Below, piece by piece: positions 47,701 to 57,822 of a stretch of 64,000 nt of DNA. Below the pieces are notes generated by a model. It was not told where the DNA came from, made no database searches, and saw only the letters and a program-made list of their open reading frames with translations. Position 1 is the stretch's first letter. Each line of letters opens with the position of its first letter. The position numbers and the translations under genes were made by a program. Location of the stretch: positions 34,396,497 to 34,460,496 of the forward strand of contig NC_080670.1 of assembly GCF_030247195.1 (NCBI RefSeq), written 5' to 3'. Source of the DNA: Topomyia yanbarensis (Eukaryota > Arthropoda > Insecta > Diptera > Culicidae).

Positions 47701-49849
47701 CGCGATGTAACTGCCTTCGGCTGATGTGCAGATTCTGTGTGTGAACCGGAACAACAGGAACACTTGTGCCGTTTGGGAGCTGGTACTTGTCGACCTCTGG
47801 ATGCAGATCTGGTGCGATAACGTCTGGTAGTCGATTCCAAAGTAGGGTCATCTGAGGGTGGTTTCTGGCTAACCTGTTCCTTGTCAGAAGGTGCAGTAGG
47901 AGGCAGAGCTTCTTCACTGGTGGAAGCGATCTGGCGGTCGCCTGACATTTTTCGACGTCTTCTTCTCGCAACGTTGGTCGAAAATTTCGTGCTGTCAGGG
48001 GAGTGGGAAAGTTCGGACCCAGAAGTTTTAGCAGAAACATTCTCGTTGACTTCCGATGAAGTGGAAGAACGTTTCTCTGATACTCTATCAGTAGAAACTA
48101 CGGTTGTGGATGATGAATTCTGATAGCCGTCAGGAGCCAATCTAGGCCGCCTACGCTTTGATACGTTTTTGAACTGTTCGGCATTGGGAGATTTAAACTG
48201 AATTTCTTCACTGTTTTTGTTAAGTTCTTCCGGTTGCTCGTGTACACGAGTATCTGATCCATTTCGAATCGCCTTATCCGCTACCAATTCACCTTGAAAT
48301 TCTGCCGAAGGTTCATGTATTGAGGAAGGAACGATGGCACTTCGACTGTTAGATTTATCAGCGCTATGACCCTTGTTAAGTTTTAATCTAGGACGCCTCC
48401 TAGTAGAAACATAAGAAAAACGAACGGATTCTGATAATTTTGCAGGACCCTGGTCAGTAGTTTGATCATCTGACGCACACTGTGACACATTGGAGGCAGC
48501 GTCAATATTGTTATCTTTTGAAATTTCCTTTGGAGGATTTTCGGGTTCTCTCACACTCTTCGGTTGTTGTTCAGCTTTATGAGTCATCATACTCTCACTA
48601 TTAGAAAACCGAGTTCGATCGGTGCTTTTGACATCAACATCATTAATCGCTATGTCCTCACCATTCGTAGAAGACCGAGCCCTATCAGGAATTTTGACAA
48701 CGGCAGTTACTTTATTCGCTATTTCTTTGCCATTAGAAGTCTGGGGTTCACCGGTGCTTTTGACAGCTGCTATAGACTTTTCGAATGCGGAGACAACCGA
48801 TTCGGATTGCTTCGCGGACAAGATCTGTTTCTTGATTCGCTTCTTCGAAGACTTTGAAACCTGACGATTTTCTGCAGATTTTCGCTTAACTTCATCTGAC
48901 TGCTTATTTACGTCTTCTGACGGCTTCCTCCGTGATCTTCCCTTTGTGGCGTTTTTATTCTTAACCGTGGAATTTGATTTCGTTCGATCGTCAAGCGTCG
49001 TAGCAACAACTTCCCTACTCCTTGAAGCCGATCTCGTTCCGATTCTTGTCGCCGGAAGTGTCTCTTTCTTAGCAGCTGACCTTGTCCGAACTCGTCTCAT
49101 CGGTTCACTAATTTTCTCAGATGCAGGTGTTTTGTTCAGATCTTGTTCTTGAGTACGGTTGCTCATATCCGCTGCTATACTAATCTCTCGAACAGGTTCC
49201 AACGATTCCTGTTCCCCTTGTCTAATACTTCTAGACACTGTTTTACCACGTCGCCTTGGAACCGTCAAAAAATCTCCCGAAAAAATGTTTCTATTCAGAC
49301 TACGATTCCGAACGGGGCGAATCGAACTATCCATGTCAACACCAGCGGCGGATCCCTCCGTTCGTCGTACATCGTAGGATGTTTTTGGTCTATCACGATA
49401 GATACCGGGTGTTTGAACTACATTAATAATGCTCATGTTAGTGTCCTCCGGTCCAAGCGATCTTGCGCTGTTACGTGGCGTTGGCCGCACTGGAAAAAAA
49501 ACAACAGTTACATCACAAACTTCAATTTAATTTCAACACTTTTACTTGTCTCTTCCAAAGTCATATCCACATTGCTCAGTCGTGTCGAGGGTCTCAACAT
49601 GACATCAGTCAGCATCATCAGCGAGGGTTCATTCACTGTGATCCGTGTATTCTCCGCACTAGACAGCATAATGACGGAATCATCTTCTGCAACGGGTTGG
49701 GACACCCGAGGGGGTTGATACATTCTACGCCGATTGGTTACGTTTTCACTGGTAGTTGTACGCCGATGTATTTCCTTAGCAACATCGGGTTCCTCAATTA
49801 CATTTTGTTGCTTTTTCTTAGCTGCTGACTTTTTGTTTCGAGGTGCCAT
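44776..49849 (-). CDS. dmt: Dalmatian/Sororin orthologue (cohesin protector), five exons
   Basis: Exons, minus strand: 49849-49546, 49489-47004, 46933-45209, 45150-44917, 44856-44776. Introns are GT-AG and the splice is in frame (4,830 nt, 1,609 aa). The start is the AAAATGG at 49849. Identification rests on three motifs in the order seen in Sororin: an FGF motif in DLFGFEED (residues 1378-1380), a YSR motif in NRTYSRIP (1509-1511), and a C-terminal box, FVDDFNSMCEEVNRFPLVVE, ending on the stop codon (1584-1609). In the family, FGF binds Pds5, YSR counters Wapl, and the C-terminal box binds SA/cohesin. Drosophila Dalmatian also serves as shugoshin; here LEPVRE (198-203) fits the PP2A-B56 LxxIxE docking pattern. 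The middle is basic and low-complexity with three RRRPRL-type repeats, and a helical stretch (about 1110-1240) lies in exon 3. Nuclear, chromatin-bound role inferred from family. Confidence 0.87.
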
Positions 49850-50836
49850 TTTACTAATGTAAAAATTCCACAATTTGAATTATTAATAAATAATGCGTCA
49901 ATGTAAACAAAACGGACGACGTCATTTTAAAGATGCGCCATTTTTCATCCGAGAGCCGTACTTAACCTCAATCAGAGGTCGTTCATTTCGCTCTACCCGA
50001 TTCATGCCGAAGCAAACGTCAACACTTACCTTAATGAAGTGTGGAAGTTGGATTTAAAACTGCAAAAGCACTATCAAAATTATATAAACTGATTGAAACT
50101 TTCCACTGATAAGAGCTATAAACAGCTTTGAATAGATTGTAACAATTTTTTCCGAACTTTATTCACATTTTACACGATTTTTCAGGAATTTTATCACAAC
50201 AGTTTACAAATCGATTTGTGTTTGTCGGTTTGTTGCTGTTTGAATGATCGCGGTTTGCTCTTTTTAATTTCGTTTACCGAAGCCTCCACCCAATTAGGCG
50301 AAAATTGCCAGAAGCTTTCGCCGTTTGAGCTAGACAAAAGCTTTAGTTCGGCTGCCACCTGGCGGCGTCTGGCATCGACGGTTAAGTATTACTAAAGCTT
50401 ATCTTGCAGCGATGCCAGGTGTGAAGACATGCCGTCACTTTAAGACATGTGAAATGTTGTGGACATTTTTTACATCATGAATACATTTTTTTTCGGAAAT
50501 CCGTTCGATTTCTGGAAGAATTCTGGATCAAAATCAACAAACGTTATCCGAATCCTTTGCGTAGAACACATTTTTCCTCTTTTTTGATTATAGAGGTGAT
50601 AACCTGTTCCAAATTAAGTAATTTATGCATCGATGATAGAAATTCAAATTAAAAAAAATCCTACGATATAGATTTTAGATATTGAATGTTCAAAAATTTC
50701 ACTTTTCGTATTTTAGCGATCCAGCTACGACTTAAATAATCTGGCAACACGATCTGTTCTGAACGTCCAGAGATGCCAGATTTGAAGATTTGTCTTCATT
50801 TTGAAGACATTTGAAATGTTCATGCAGAATTTTATT
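49850..50836. other. Upstream of Dalmatian; intergenic repeats, no gene seen
   Basis: The first ~200 bp should hold the Dalmatian promoter and 5' UTR, but no core element is clear. Further upstream, GAAGACAT..TTTGAAATGTT-type phrases near 50425-50465 recur near 50785-50820 and 51030-51065, so a diverged repeat is present in two or more copies, one of them interrupted by the MITE at 50837-51014. Confidence 0.45.
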
Positions 50837-51014
50837 TATGCATCTATAGCATACTTTTCTATCTGCCTCTCGTTTCTTCTGCTGTAAATTTTATGCATTG
50901 GTCATATTCGGTCTATCTACTCATTGAATACTTATTAGAAGTATATGCATGAAAATGCATAAAAATCACAGCAGAAGAAAAGAGAGGGAATATAAAGTAT
51001 GCTAACTATGCATA
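50837..51014. mobile_element. 178 bp MITE, TATGCAT..AGCATACTTT arms
   Basis: Left TATGCATCTATAGCATACTT and inverted right TATGCATAGTTAGCATACTT begin arms of about 60 bp that continue through a shared TCTTCTGCTGT and TTTTATGCATT. Size and structure fit a MITE inserted into an older repeat. Confidence 0.75.
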
Positions 51015-51162
51015 TTTTTGTTTCTCAGTGTTGTTGAAGACGTATTTTTCATTTTGAAGACTGTTTTTTCGGGTATCTGACTGATTTATGGCACAATTCT
51101 GGCTCAAAATCAATAACCGATTCAGAATCCTGGTCGTTGAAGACATTTTTTTATAAAACGAA

Positions 51163-51310
51163 CCCACTGAGACGTCCAAAAAATTGTTTCAAAATCGTTC
51201 AACACGGGTCCAACGATGAACGTTTGTTGAACGGTTATTTGGACGTTGTCCAAATTGGTTCAACGAACGTCCTTCATTGGACGATTTTGAAACCAACCGT
51301 TCTTAGAGGG
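51163..51310 (-). mobile_element. MITE family M2 (~147 bp), copy 1
   Basis: Starts CCCACTGAGACGTCCAAA and, on the opposite strand, CCCTCTAAGAACGGTTGG. The inner part is quasi-palindromic (GGACGTTCGTTGGACC / AACGAACGTCC). The first of eight copies in 51-63 kb. AA dinucleotides flank both ends. Confidence 0.82.
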
Positions 51311-51341
51311 AAGATATTTGAAAAAGAACTGTGAACGACTG

Positions 51342-51660
51342 CCCAGCCTAGTCGCCAAATGTTCTGGCAGAGACCGTTTTGCCAGATTTCTGTCAGTCTT
51401 CTGGCAAATTCTGACAGGAACCGAGCAAAACCCCGGCATAACTTGGAAATAAACCGTGCAAAGATCCTGGCAATTCTACGTGGTAGAATTTAGCACGAAT
51501 CGAGCAAAACATCTGACAAAGATGTGGCAGGAAGCGTACAGAAATCTTGGCCGTACATTCCTGGCTGGATTCTGGCGAAAAGTGAACAGCATCGGTTAGT
51601 TTAACCGCTTCTGTCAGAAACGTTATTTGTGTGAGAACTCTGGTAAAGAATTCGCTCAAA
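51342..51660 (+). repeat. ~450 bp repeat family R450, copy 1 (partial)
   Basis: Begins CCCAGCCTAGTCGCCAAATG, then TTCTGGCAGAGACCG, and contains GCAAAGATCCTGGCAATTC, then GAATCGAGCAAAACATCTGA, in the same order as the full copy at 52371-52832. It joins head-on to the next, oppositely oriented copy at about 51600-51670, forming a hairpin there. Confidence 0.7.
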
Positions 51661-51833
51661 TGCAACAACCGTTTCCGGCAGAAGCGGTTAAACTAACCGA
51701 TGCTGCTCACTTGTAGTCAAAATCCAGCCAGGAATGTACGGCCAGGAGTTCTGTGCGCTTCCTGCCACAACTTTGTTAAATTTTTTGCTCGATTCGTGCT
51801 AAATTCTACCAGGTTGGAATTGCCATGATCCTT

Positions 51834-51980
51834 CCCTCTAAGAACGGTTGGTTTCAAAATCGTCCAATGAAGGACGTTCGTTGGACCTATTTGGACAACG
51901 TCCAAATAACCGTTCAACAAACGTCCTTTATTGGACCAGTGTTGAACGATTGTGAAACAATTTTTTGGACGTCTCAGTGG
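51834..51980 (+). mobile_element. MITE family M2, copy 2
   Basis: CCCTCTAAGAACGGTTGGTT to TTGGACGTCTCAGTGG. Inserted in R450 copy 2; comparison with the empty site (GATCTTTGC) shows CTT on the left and TTT on the right, so a 2-3 bp target duplication. Confidence 0.87.
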
Positions 51981-52111
51981 TTTGCGCGGTTTATTTCCGA
52001 GTTATGCCAGGGTTTTGTTAGGTTCCTGTCAAAATTTGTCAGAAAACGCGAGCGACACCAAGTTGGCCTTAGTTCAACTAACCCGACAGGTTGCGTGCAG
52101 AAATCTGACAG

Positions 52112-52259
52112 CCCTCTAAGAACGGTTGGTTTCAAAATCGTCCAATGAAGGACGTTTGTAGGACCAATTTGGACAACGTCCAAATAACCGTTCAACGAAC
52201 GTCCATCGTTGGACCCGTGTTGAACGATTTTGAAACAATTTTTTGGACGTCTCAGTGGG
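52112..52259 (+). mobile_element. MITE family M2, copy 3
   Basis: CCCTCTAAGAACGGTTGGTT to GACGTCTCAGTGGG. Inserted in R450 copy 2 at ACAG/GGCT of the empty site; AG is repeated on both sides. Confidence 0.87.
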
Positions 52260-52370
52260 AGGGCTACTAAAACAAGACTGGTAGAAATCTAGCAGAACGA
52301 TCTCTGCCAGAAAATTTGGTGACTGGGAACGATTCCGGAACCGATTAGAATTTTTGAATAGATTCAGTAT

Positions 52371-52832
52371 CCCAGTGAGCAAATTTTCTGGCAGAGACCG
52401 CTCTGCTAGATTTCTGTGTCTTGGTTTGGCAGCCCTGTCAGATTTCTGCGCGTATCCTGTCGGGTTAGTTGAGCTAGGGCGAACTCGGTTTCGCTCGCGT
52501 TTTCTGGCAAATTTTGACAGAAACCGAGCTAAATCCTGGCATAACTCGGACATAAACTGTGCAAAGATCCTGGCAATTCCTACCTGGTATAATTTAGCAC
52601 GAATCGAGCAAAACATCTGACAAAGATGTGGCAGGAAGCGTGCAGAGATCTTGGCCGTACATTTCTGGCTCGATTCTGGATAAAAGTAAGCAGCATCGGT
52701 TGGTTTAACCGCTTCTGCCAGAAACGGTTGTTGCATTTGAGCGAAATCGTTGCCAGAATTCTCGCACAAATCGCGCTAAATGCTCTGCCAGCATCGATTT
52801 CGCTTTGCTCAACTTTTGCTAACTTTGCCACG
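52371..52832 (+). repeat. R450 copy 3 (full length)
   Basis: CCCAGTGAGCAAATTTTCTG at the left end to TTGCTAACTTTGCCACG at the right. Nearly the full inverse of 63034-63483, including GGGTTAGTTGAGCTAGGGCG, then GAACTCGGTTTCGCTCGCG. Many internal CTGGCA / TGCCAG words make it self-complementary. No coding potential. Confidence 0.75.
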
Positions 52833-52846
52833 CTGACCGGGATGGA

Positions 52847-53085
52847 TTTCAGCTCAAATGCATCAACCGATTGAGTCGGAATCGTTTTTTTTTCTTTGAG
52901 CCAGATTCCATACTAAATCCATTCAGGATTTCGAACCGGTTTCGGAATGGATTTGACGGATAGTTGGGATATAGGTTGGTGTGGCGGTGCTAGTGTTTTA
53001 TCGTATACTAATTCATATGTTTACACACGTTTTTATTGATATATTTGTTCAATCATGGATGTCTGTTCTCTGTGCTCTTGTACTG
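52847..53085 (+). repeat. ~230 bp duplicated block, copy A
   Basis: Contains GCTCAAATGCATCAACCGAT, CCATTCAGGATTTCGAACCG, GTTGGTGTGGCGG and TGGATGTCTGTTCTCTGTGC, all shared in order with 59539-59764. Non-coding. The arrangement downstream of an M2 copy is shared between the two loci. Confidence 0.75.
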
Positions 53086-53972
53086 ATGCGATATGTGACT
53101 CAACCAGGGTTGCCACTATTTTTCAAAGAATATCTGGCCGATCAACTAAAAATGTCCGGCAAAATCTGTCAGTTGATAGTGACTTTAATTTCATCGAAAT
53201 TTATCAGTGGATTTTTGTTAAATTTTAGAAATTATGACTCAGATTTCCAAAACTTATGTGCAACAACTTCTATAATCTAAAAATCAAGCAGAACGAGAGG
53301 TTTGTCTTTTTGCATGGAAGCTGCCAAAATCGCCGGCGTCAGTGGTAAAACATGATGATGAGTTATGTTCCATCAATGACCATGCGGTTTACTTGGGTGC
53401 AACGCCCAACTCCTACTTAGCATAAGGCAAAAGACTCTTCACATTTCCTTTTGATCATGTGCATATGAGCCTGCCTAGTCCTAGTTTTCCGTTCCAAGTT
53501 TATAGCTGAATCGCTCTAGAATACCTATCCATCTTTCAAATTAATTGCTTTCGTTTCTCTTAGTTTCAAATTTGCGAGAATAGCCAACAAAATCGATACA
53601 AAAAACTTAATTGCTTCAGATAAATCTAGCATAATGGTAACCGCGGTGGGGTGTAACGTAGAATTCAAAATATCTGGAAAAATCTGGCAAAATTTAAAAA
53701 ATCTGGCTTGAACGAAGGTCTGTTCAGTTGCGAAAAATCAGGAAGATTCCAGATAAATCTGGAACATTGGCAACGCTGGACTCAACCATTCAGACATCGC
53801 TTCGATTATCTGGTGGAACATTATTGCACAATGAAGAAGCTTACGCCTGTGGATAGACACTGTAAAAAAACATGTTCCAAATAAGTCCGAAGGGTGATAT
53901 TCACAATACCTCGGACGCTAGATTTCTTACTGTTGTTATTAATTATATCAAAACACTCACTGAAATCATTCA
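53086..53972. other. Intergenic, no gene seen
   Basis: No supportable ORF. A short phrase, AATCTGGAAAAATCTGGC-like, recurs near 53670-53760. Otherwise nothing recognised. Confidence 0.45.
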
Positions 53973-54346
53973 GCGTTTTCCTTTTTATCTGATACTACAC
54001 CGGTGTAGTGCAGAAAAGAGACAGACTGATTACACACAAGTTTGACTGAGTATAGTACGAGTACCGACAGTGTAGTGCACTGTCAAAAACGAAAACGTCA
54101 ACAGATTGCAGTTTCCGTCGCAACAGTGACATCGAATCAATATCTGACTCCGTAGTCTCATCTGTATATATCTGACTCCAAGTCCAAGTTACCAAGTTCG
54201 TACAGATATTCCTATGTCGTTTTCGTATTTAATTGTGCACCAAACCGGTCTTGCCGATGCTACACTCATTCCAACTGTGGGTATAATCAGTCTATCTCTT
54301 TTATGCACTACGCCGGTGTAGCGCCAGGTAAAAACGAAAAAGCCAT
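53973..54346. mobile_element. ~370 bp MITE with TACACCGGYGTAGTGCA termini
   Basis: The left part (CTACACCGGTGTAGTGCAGA followed by AAAGAGACAGACTGATTA) is repeated inverted at the right (CTACACCGGCGTAGTGCATA followed by AAAGAGATAGACTGATTA). The outer ends are less certain. The core is non-coding. Confidence 0.7.
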
Positions 54347-54588
54347 TAGAGAAGAATTAGAAACGCAATCCACTTACTAAGATATAGGGGTATTGTACTC
54401 TTCACGCGTAAACAGTGATTTCATCAAATTTTCTGCCTAAGGATCAATTTAGCAAAATTCTTTAACTATTTTTTTAAAGAATCCAAACTCATGTTATTTT
54501 AACAAATTATATTTCTATTACATTACATATTTACAAAATATCTCTTTGGCACTACATTCACCCGCCTAGTGTATGCATTATTTCAAAC

Positions 54589-55957
54589 CTACATTATATT
54601 AATCTTTTCGTACAAGTGTGGACCATCGTAGCTAAGATCCCGTTTATGTCTCGCCTTTTTCGCATAACGTGTGGGCGTTTCCCGTCCGGAAATCAAACTT
54701 CCATGTAAATGCTGTTTCCCTGCCGCACTGATACTAGTCGTCACACGTGTGGACTCTAACTCCGACTTTCTTACCGGAGCCTGATTGCGTCGTTTCAGCA
54801 CGATAAAACATATCCACACCACAAGCGGAATCACTGCCAGCCCAAGTGGAATCAGAAACAGAACCATCAGGTCAGCCAGACTTGAGCCACCACCGATTGG
54901 GGTACCGTTCGGGTGAACCACGTTGACATACGCATCGGCCGTGCTTACACCACCGTAGTTTATCCCGACGCACACGTAGATACCAATGTCCCGCTCGGAG
55001 ACACTGTGCAGGATCAGTTTGCTCAGGTACACGTCCTCGGAGAGTGGTTTCTCTCCGGACGATGGTACAAGCTCGTAGAAGTTTTCCAGGTATCGGATTG
55101 ATTTGTTCTGGTTGAAGTTGTGATCCTCCAGCAGGTTGTTGAGGTTGATTCGACGGAACCATTTGATGGACGGTTGGACTTTGCTGTACACTCGACATTG
55201 TAGTACGATCTGAGAGTCCTGCAGGGTCGTCGTGTTAGCCGGTAGGTTATCCAGCAGCTCAGGGGCTGGTACGGTTTCGTCTAAAAGGGATTCTGGAAGT
55301 ACACATAGTTGAATAAGTTAATCCCTAAAAAGATCATAGAAGTCATATCTTACTGATAACGTCTAGTTGAAAGGTCCGTATCAGCTGAATGTCAAACTGA
55401 GTCTGGTTGTCCGTTCGATAGGGATGAATACTACAGCGGTACAGTCCGGAGTCGGACTCGGATGCGTTTTTGATGAACAGTGTCACTCGGCACCGTTTCC
55501 CGTCGCAGTCGATTGATCGCCACGGGGTTTGGTCTAGTAAGTTGCGGTTATGGCAAGATGTGCGATTGGTTCCCTCACCGCAGGGCTGAAAAAATGACAT
55601 TACATTGAAACACTCTATTTAGGGTTAATTTCCGACCACCCAAACTCACTTTGAAGTACCACTGCACGTCGGAAGAGTTCATGTGATCCGCATGGTACTC
55701 TTTGATTCCGCATCGCAACCGGACATCTGAACCCGCTGAACTTTGTGTCAGTTTCATTACTGCTGAAACAAACAAGTTCCATATCCTGGTTAACAATAGA
55801 CTACTAGGAAAATAATTAATCCTGCGAAATTCTTACTTTCACTATCACCGTAGGGGACAGATGTTCGAGAGCAGCTCACCATCGTCATGGCGAAAAAATA
55901 ATAGTAAAGTGTGATAACAGCGGTTACGATGATTAGCCAGTTGTGGGAGGGTCTCAT
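54589..55957 (-). CDS. Two-Ig-domain single-pass membrane protein, FGFRL1-like
   Basis: Exons, minus strand: 55957-55837, 55762-55650, 55585-55354, 55292-54589. Introns are GT-AG and the splice is in frame (1,170 nt, 389 aa). Start MRPSHNW at 55957 gives an N-terminal hydrophobic segment (about residues 7-25), a signal peptide or anchor. Ig domain 1: C58, VQWYFK tryptophan, C129 within DSGLYRC, plus extra cysteines (80, 89, 105, 110) that could form further disulfides. Ig domain 2: C188, KWFRR tryptophan, C263 within GIYVCVGINYGG. One membrane helix at about 296-321, then a basic ~68-residue cytoplasmic tail ending LYEKINIM, with no kinase domain. The YVCVGINYGG..AYVNV strand pair resembles FGFR/FGFRL1 Ig domains, so a kinase-less FGF-receptor-like protein is the best guess. 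Other Ig-superfamily receptors are possible. It lies on the same strand as Dalmatian, 4.7 kb away, with no evident link. Confidence 0.82.
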
Positions 55958-55975
55958 TATTCTAGTGCGGATCAC

Positions 55976-56640
55976 ATTTCTGGTTCAGGGAACATGGTGG
56001 CTATTATACGGTGGGGTTCTTGGCGTAATTGATGGTGAATTTTAGATTATCAGTTTACCTGAGGGAAATACGAGAAAAAGATTAAAGGAAAGTTTCATCA
56101 AGAGCAGCAATGCGTCGAGTGTTTATATGTTTCCTTAATTGTTTTTATCACTGCAATTTAGGCCGGCTAACCCACAGTTTGTCATGCGTTTCAGAAACAT
56201 TATAACGAAAGATACAAATTATAACCCTAGAATGTTAATAATCTTCGCAAATGCTCAACAACGAACAGGATATAAGTACATCAATCGCATGAACATCTTA
56301 ATGGCAGACACCTACCCAAATCATTACTCTTCTCGCAAGGTTGAACGCAAGCACAATACTACTACATGCCGTCGAAATGCTGCGAGTTATAAAAGATTTT
56401 AGACTAGCTTTTTCTTTGACATTTTGCTCGTGTCTTGCTGGGTGGTGATAAAGGTATTTCATGGCTGAGTCTGCTGAAAAATTAATTCCTATTATGCGTC
56501 ACCTTGGGGAATGACATCGTTGGAAGACGAAAGTCTCATGATGAACTGTAAATTTCGACCTGGTTTAATAATTTGTTTTGGAAAAAGTCCAACAAAGTTG
56601 AACGATGTAATGGATGCCGTAAAACATTGGATTAATAACG
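55976..56640. other. Upstream flank of the Ig gene, no gene seen
   Basis: Probable promoter side of the minus-strand Ig gene. An 87-codon ORF on the plus strand (56139-56402) shows no recognisable feature. No other signal supported. Confidence 0.4.
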
Positions 56641-56800
56641 GAGATGGTGATTGAGTGATAAGCGTGAGGGCTTCTCATGCCAGTGGGTGTAGGTTCAATC
56701 CCAACCGAAGTCGTTGGGATTTTATGAGGTGAAAAATACGTGGCCACGTTTTTTCGGGACGGAACTAAATATGTTGCCGAAAATTGTTCACTGTCGAAAC
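56641..56800 (+). mobile_element. tRNA-derived SINE, third family
   Basis: The tRNA-like head GATGGTGATTGAGTGATAAG..GCTTCTCATGCC has an A-box (TGATTGAGTGATAAGCG), and GTAGGTTCAATCCCAACCG supplies a B-box (GGTTCAANNCC) at tRNA-like spacing. The body after it (GTCGTTGGGATTTTATGAGG) is not tRNA. The boundaries of the 3' end are approximate. Differs from the two other SINE families in the window. Confidence 0.65.
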
Positions 56801-56809
56801 CCATCTCAA

Positions 56810-57365
56810 ACGGTTTATTATTCGGTTGACCTCAAAACACGTGGTCGGTAAACTGGGAACCACATAGAAAATTTGACACTTGATAAATTTCCCAAATGAC
56901 CGACGTAATTGGGTGCTTCGAGGTCGACCGATTAATAATTAACCGACTAAGTTTCGGATTTCGTCGGTGAAGAATTTCCGTCAATAGCAAGATTTAATCT
57001 GGTTCCAGTTTTAAACTACCAACTAATCGACCGATTCAATTGGTTGGAATAGACCGATTTCAACAGACTTCGTCGGTCATATTTAATTGGTTGTCGCGTC
57101 GGTACACGCCCATGCTAAAATTCTATAAGAGTCGGTGCAATAACCGATCGATTAATTGGTGACATAGTCGGCCGATTGTGCCGACGCAAACCGATTTAGT
57201 CGGTGGGAGAATCGGGAGATTTTTCTATGGAGAAACCCCATAGAAAATTTCCTGTGACCGACCAAAATGACGATAAGAGTCGGTGTAACAATCGACCGAT
57301 TTATTGGTTACATAGTTGGTCGATCGTGCTGACACAAGCCGAATTAATCGATGGGAAAGTCTATG
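56810..57365. repeat. Degenerate ACCGACCGATTAATTGGT repeats with ~148 bp tandem duplication
   Basis: Blocks at about 57123-57215 and 57271-57360 are direct copies (AAGAGTCGGTGYAAYAAYCG, then CCGATTNATTGGTNACATAG). The preceding 56850-57110 has the same ACCGATTAAT / GTCGGT words in both orientations. Non-coding. Confidence 0.6.
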
Positions 57366-57469
57366 GAACGTTCAAATTTCTGTGAGAATCTCAGTGGGTA
57401 GGGGATAATTTAACCTGATTCCGGTAAAACTTCGTGCAGAACCGCTCGATCAAACCATGGTAATAGATT

Positions 57470-57822
57470 TGGAATTTTGAATGGATTTTATATGGATTCC
57501 ACCTCAAATACAACAAAACAACCGATTACGGAACCGATTGAATTGGAATCGGTTGTTGTATTTGAGCTGATCACAGATGTGAAGACACCCAGTAAAGTTC
57601 AGCCGGAAATGAACCGAAATTCCGGCTGGTTCCAGTCAGTATTGCGACTCCAATGCTACAACCGATTCCGAAACCGAATGAGATGGAATCGGTTGGTGCA
57701 TTTGAGCTGAAATCCATAACCCAGGAAAGTCCAGCCGGAAATGAACTGGAATTCTGGCTGGTTCCAGTTTCGTAGGCCGGCTCCAGTGACACAACCGATT
57801 CTAACTAGAATCGGTTGTGTCA
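57470..57822. repeat. Tandem pair of ~150 bp units ending in a 36 bp palindrome
   Basis: Both units contain AACCGATTNCGGAACCGA..GAATCGGTTG, then TTTGAGCTGA, then CAGCCGGAAATGAAC, then GGCTGGTTCCAG. They are followed at 57787-57822 by a perfect 17 bp-arm palindrome (TGACACAACCGATTCTA, AC, TAGAATCGGTTGTGTCA). Related AACCGAT/TTTGAGC words occur in the duplicated blocks at 52847 and 59539. Confidence 0.65.

Larger units (their letters stand above)
51661..52332 (-). repeat. R450 copy 2, interrupted by two M2 MITEs
   Basis: Opposite orientation to its neighbours. Removing the M2 copies at 51834-51980 and 52112-52259 restores one continuous R450 sequence, comparable to the uninterrupted copy at 63034-63483 (GCCAGGATCTTTGCACAG and ATCTGACAGGGCTGCC at the two insertion points). 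Ends with CGATCTCTGCCAGAAAATTT..GGTGACTGGG. Confidence 0.72.

Noticed and set aside
45303..49718. Plus-strand ORFs of 60-190 codons across Dalmatian
   Set aside because: Antisense shadows of the minus-strand exons, with no independent motifs.
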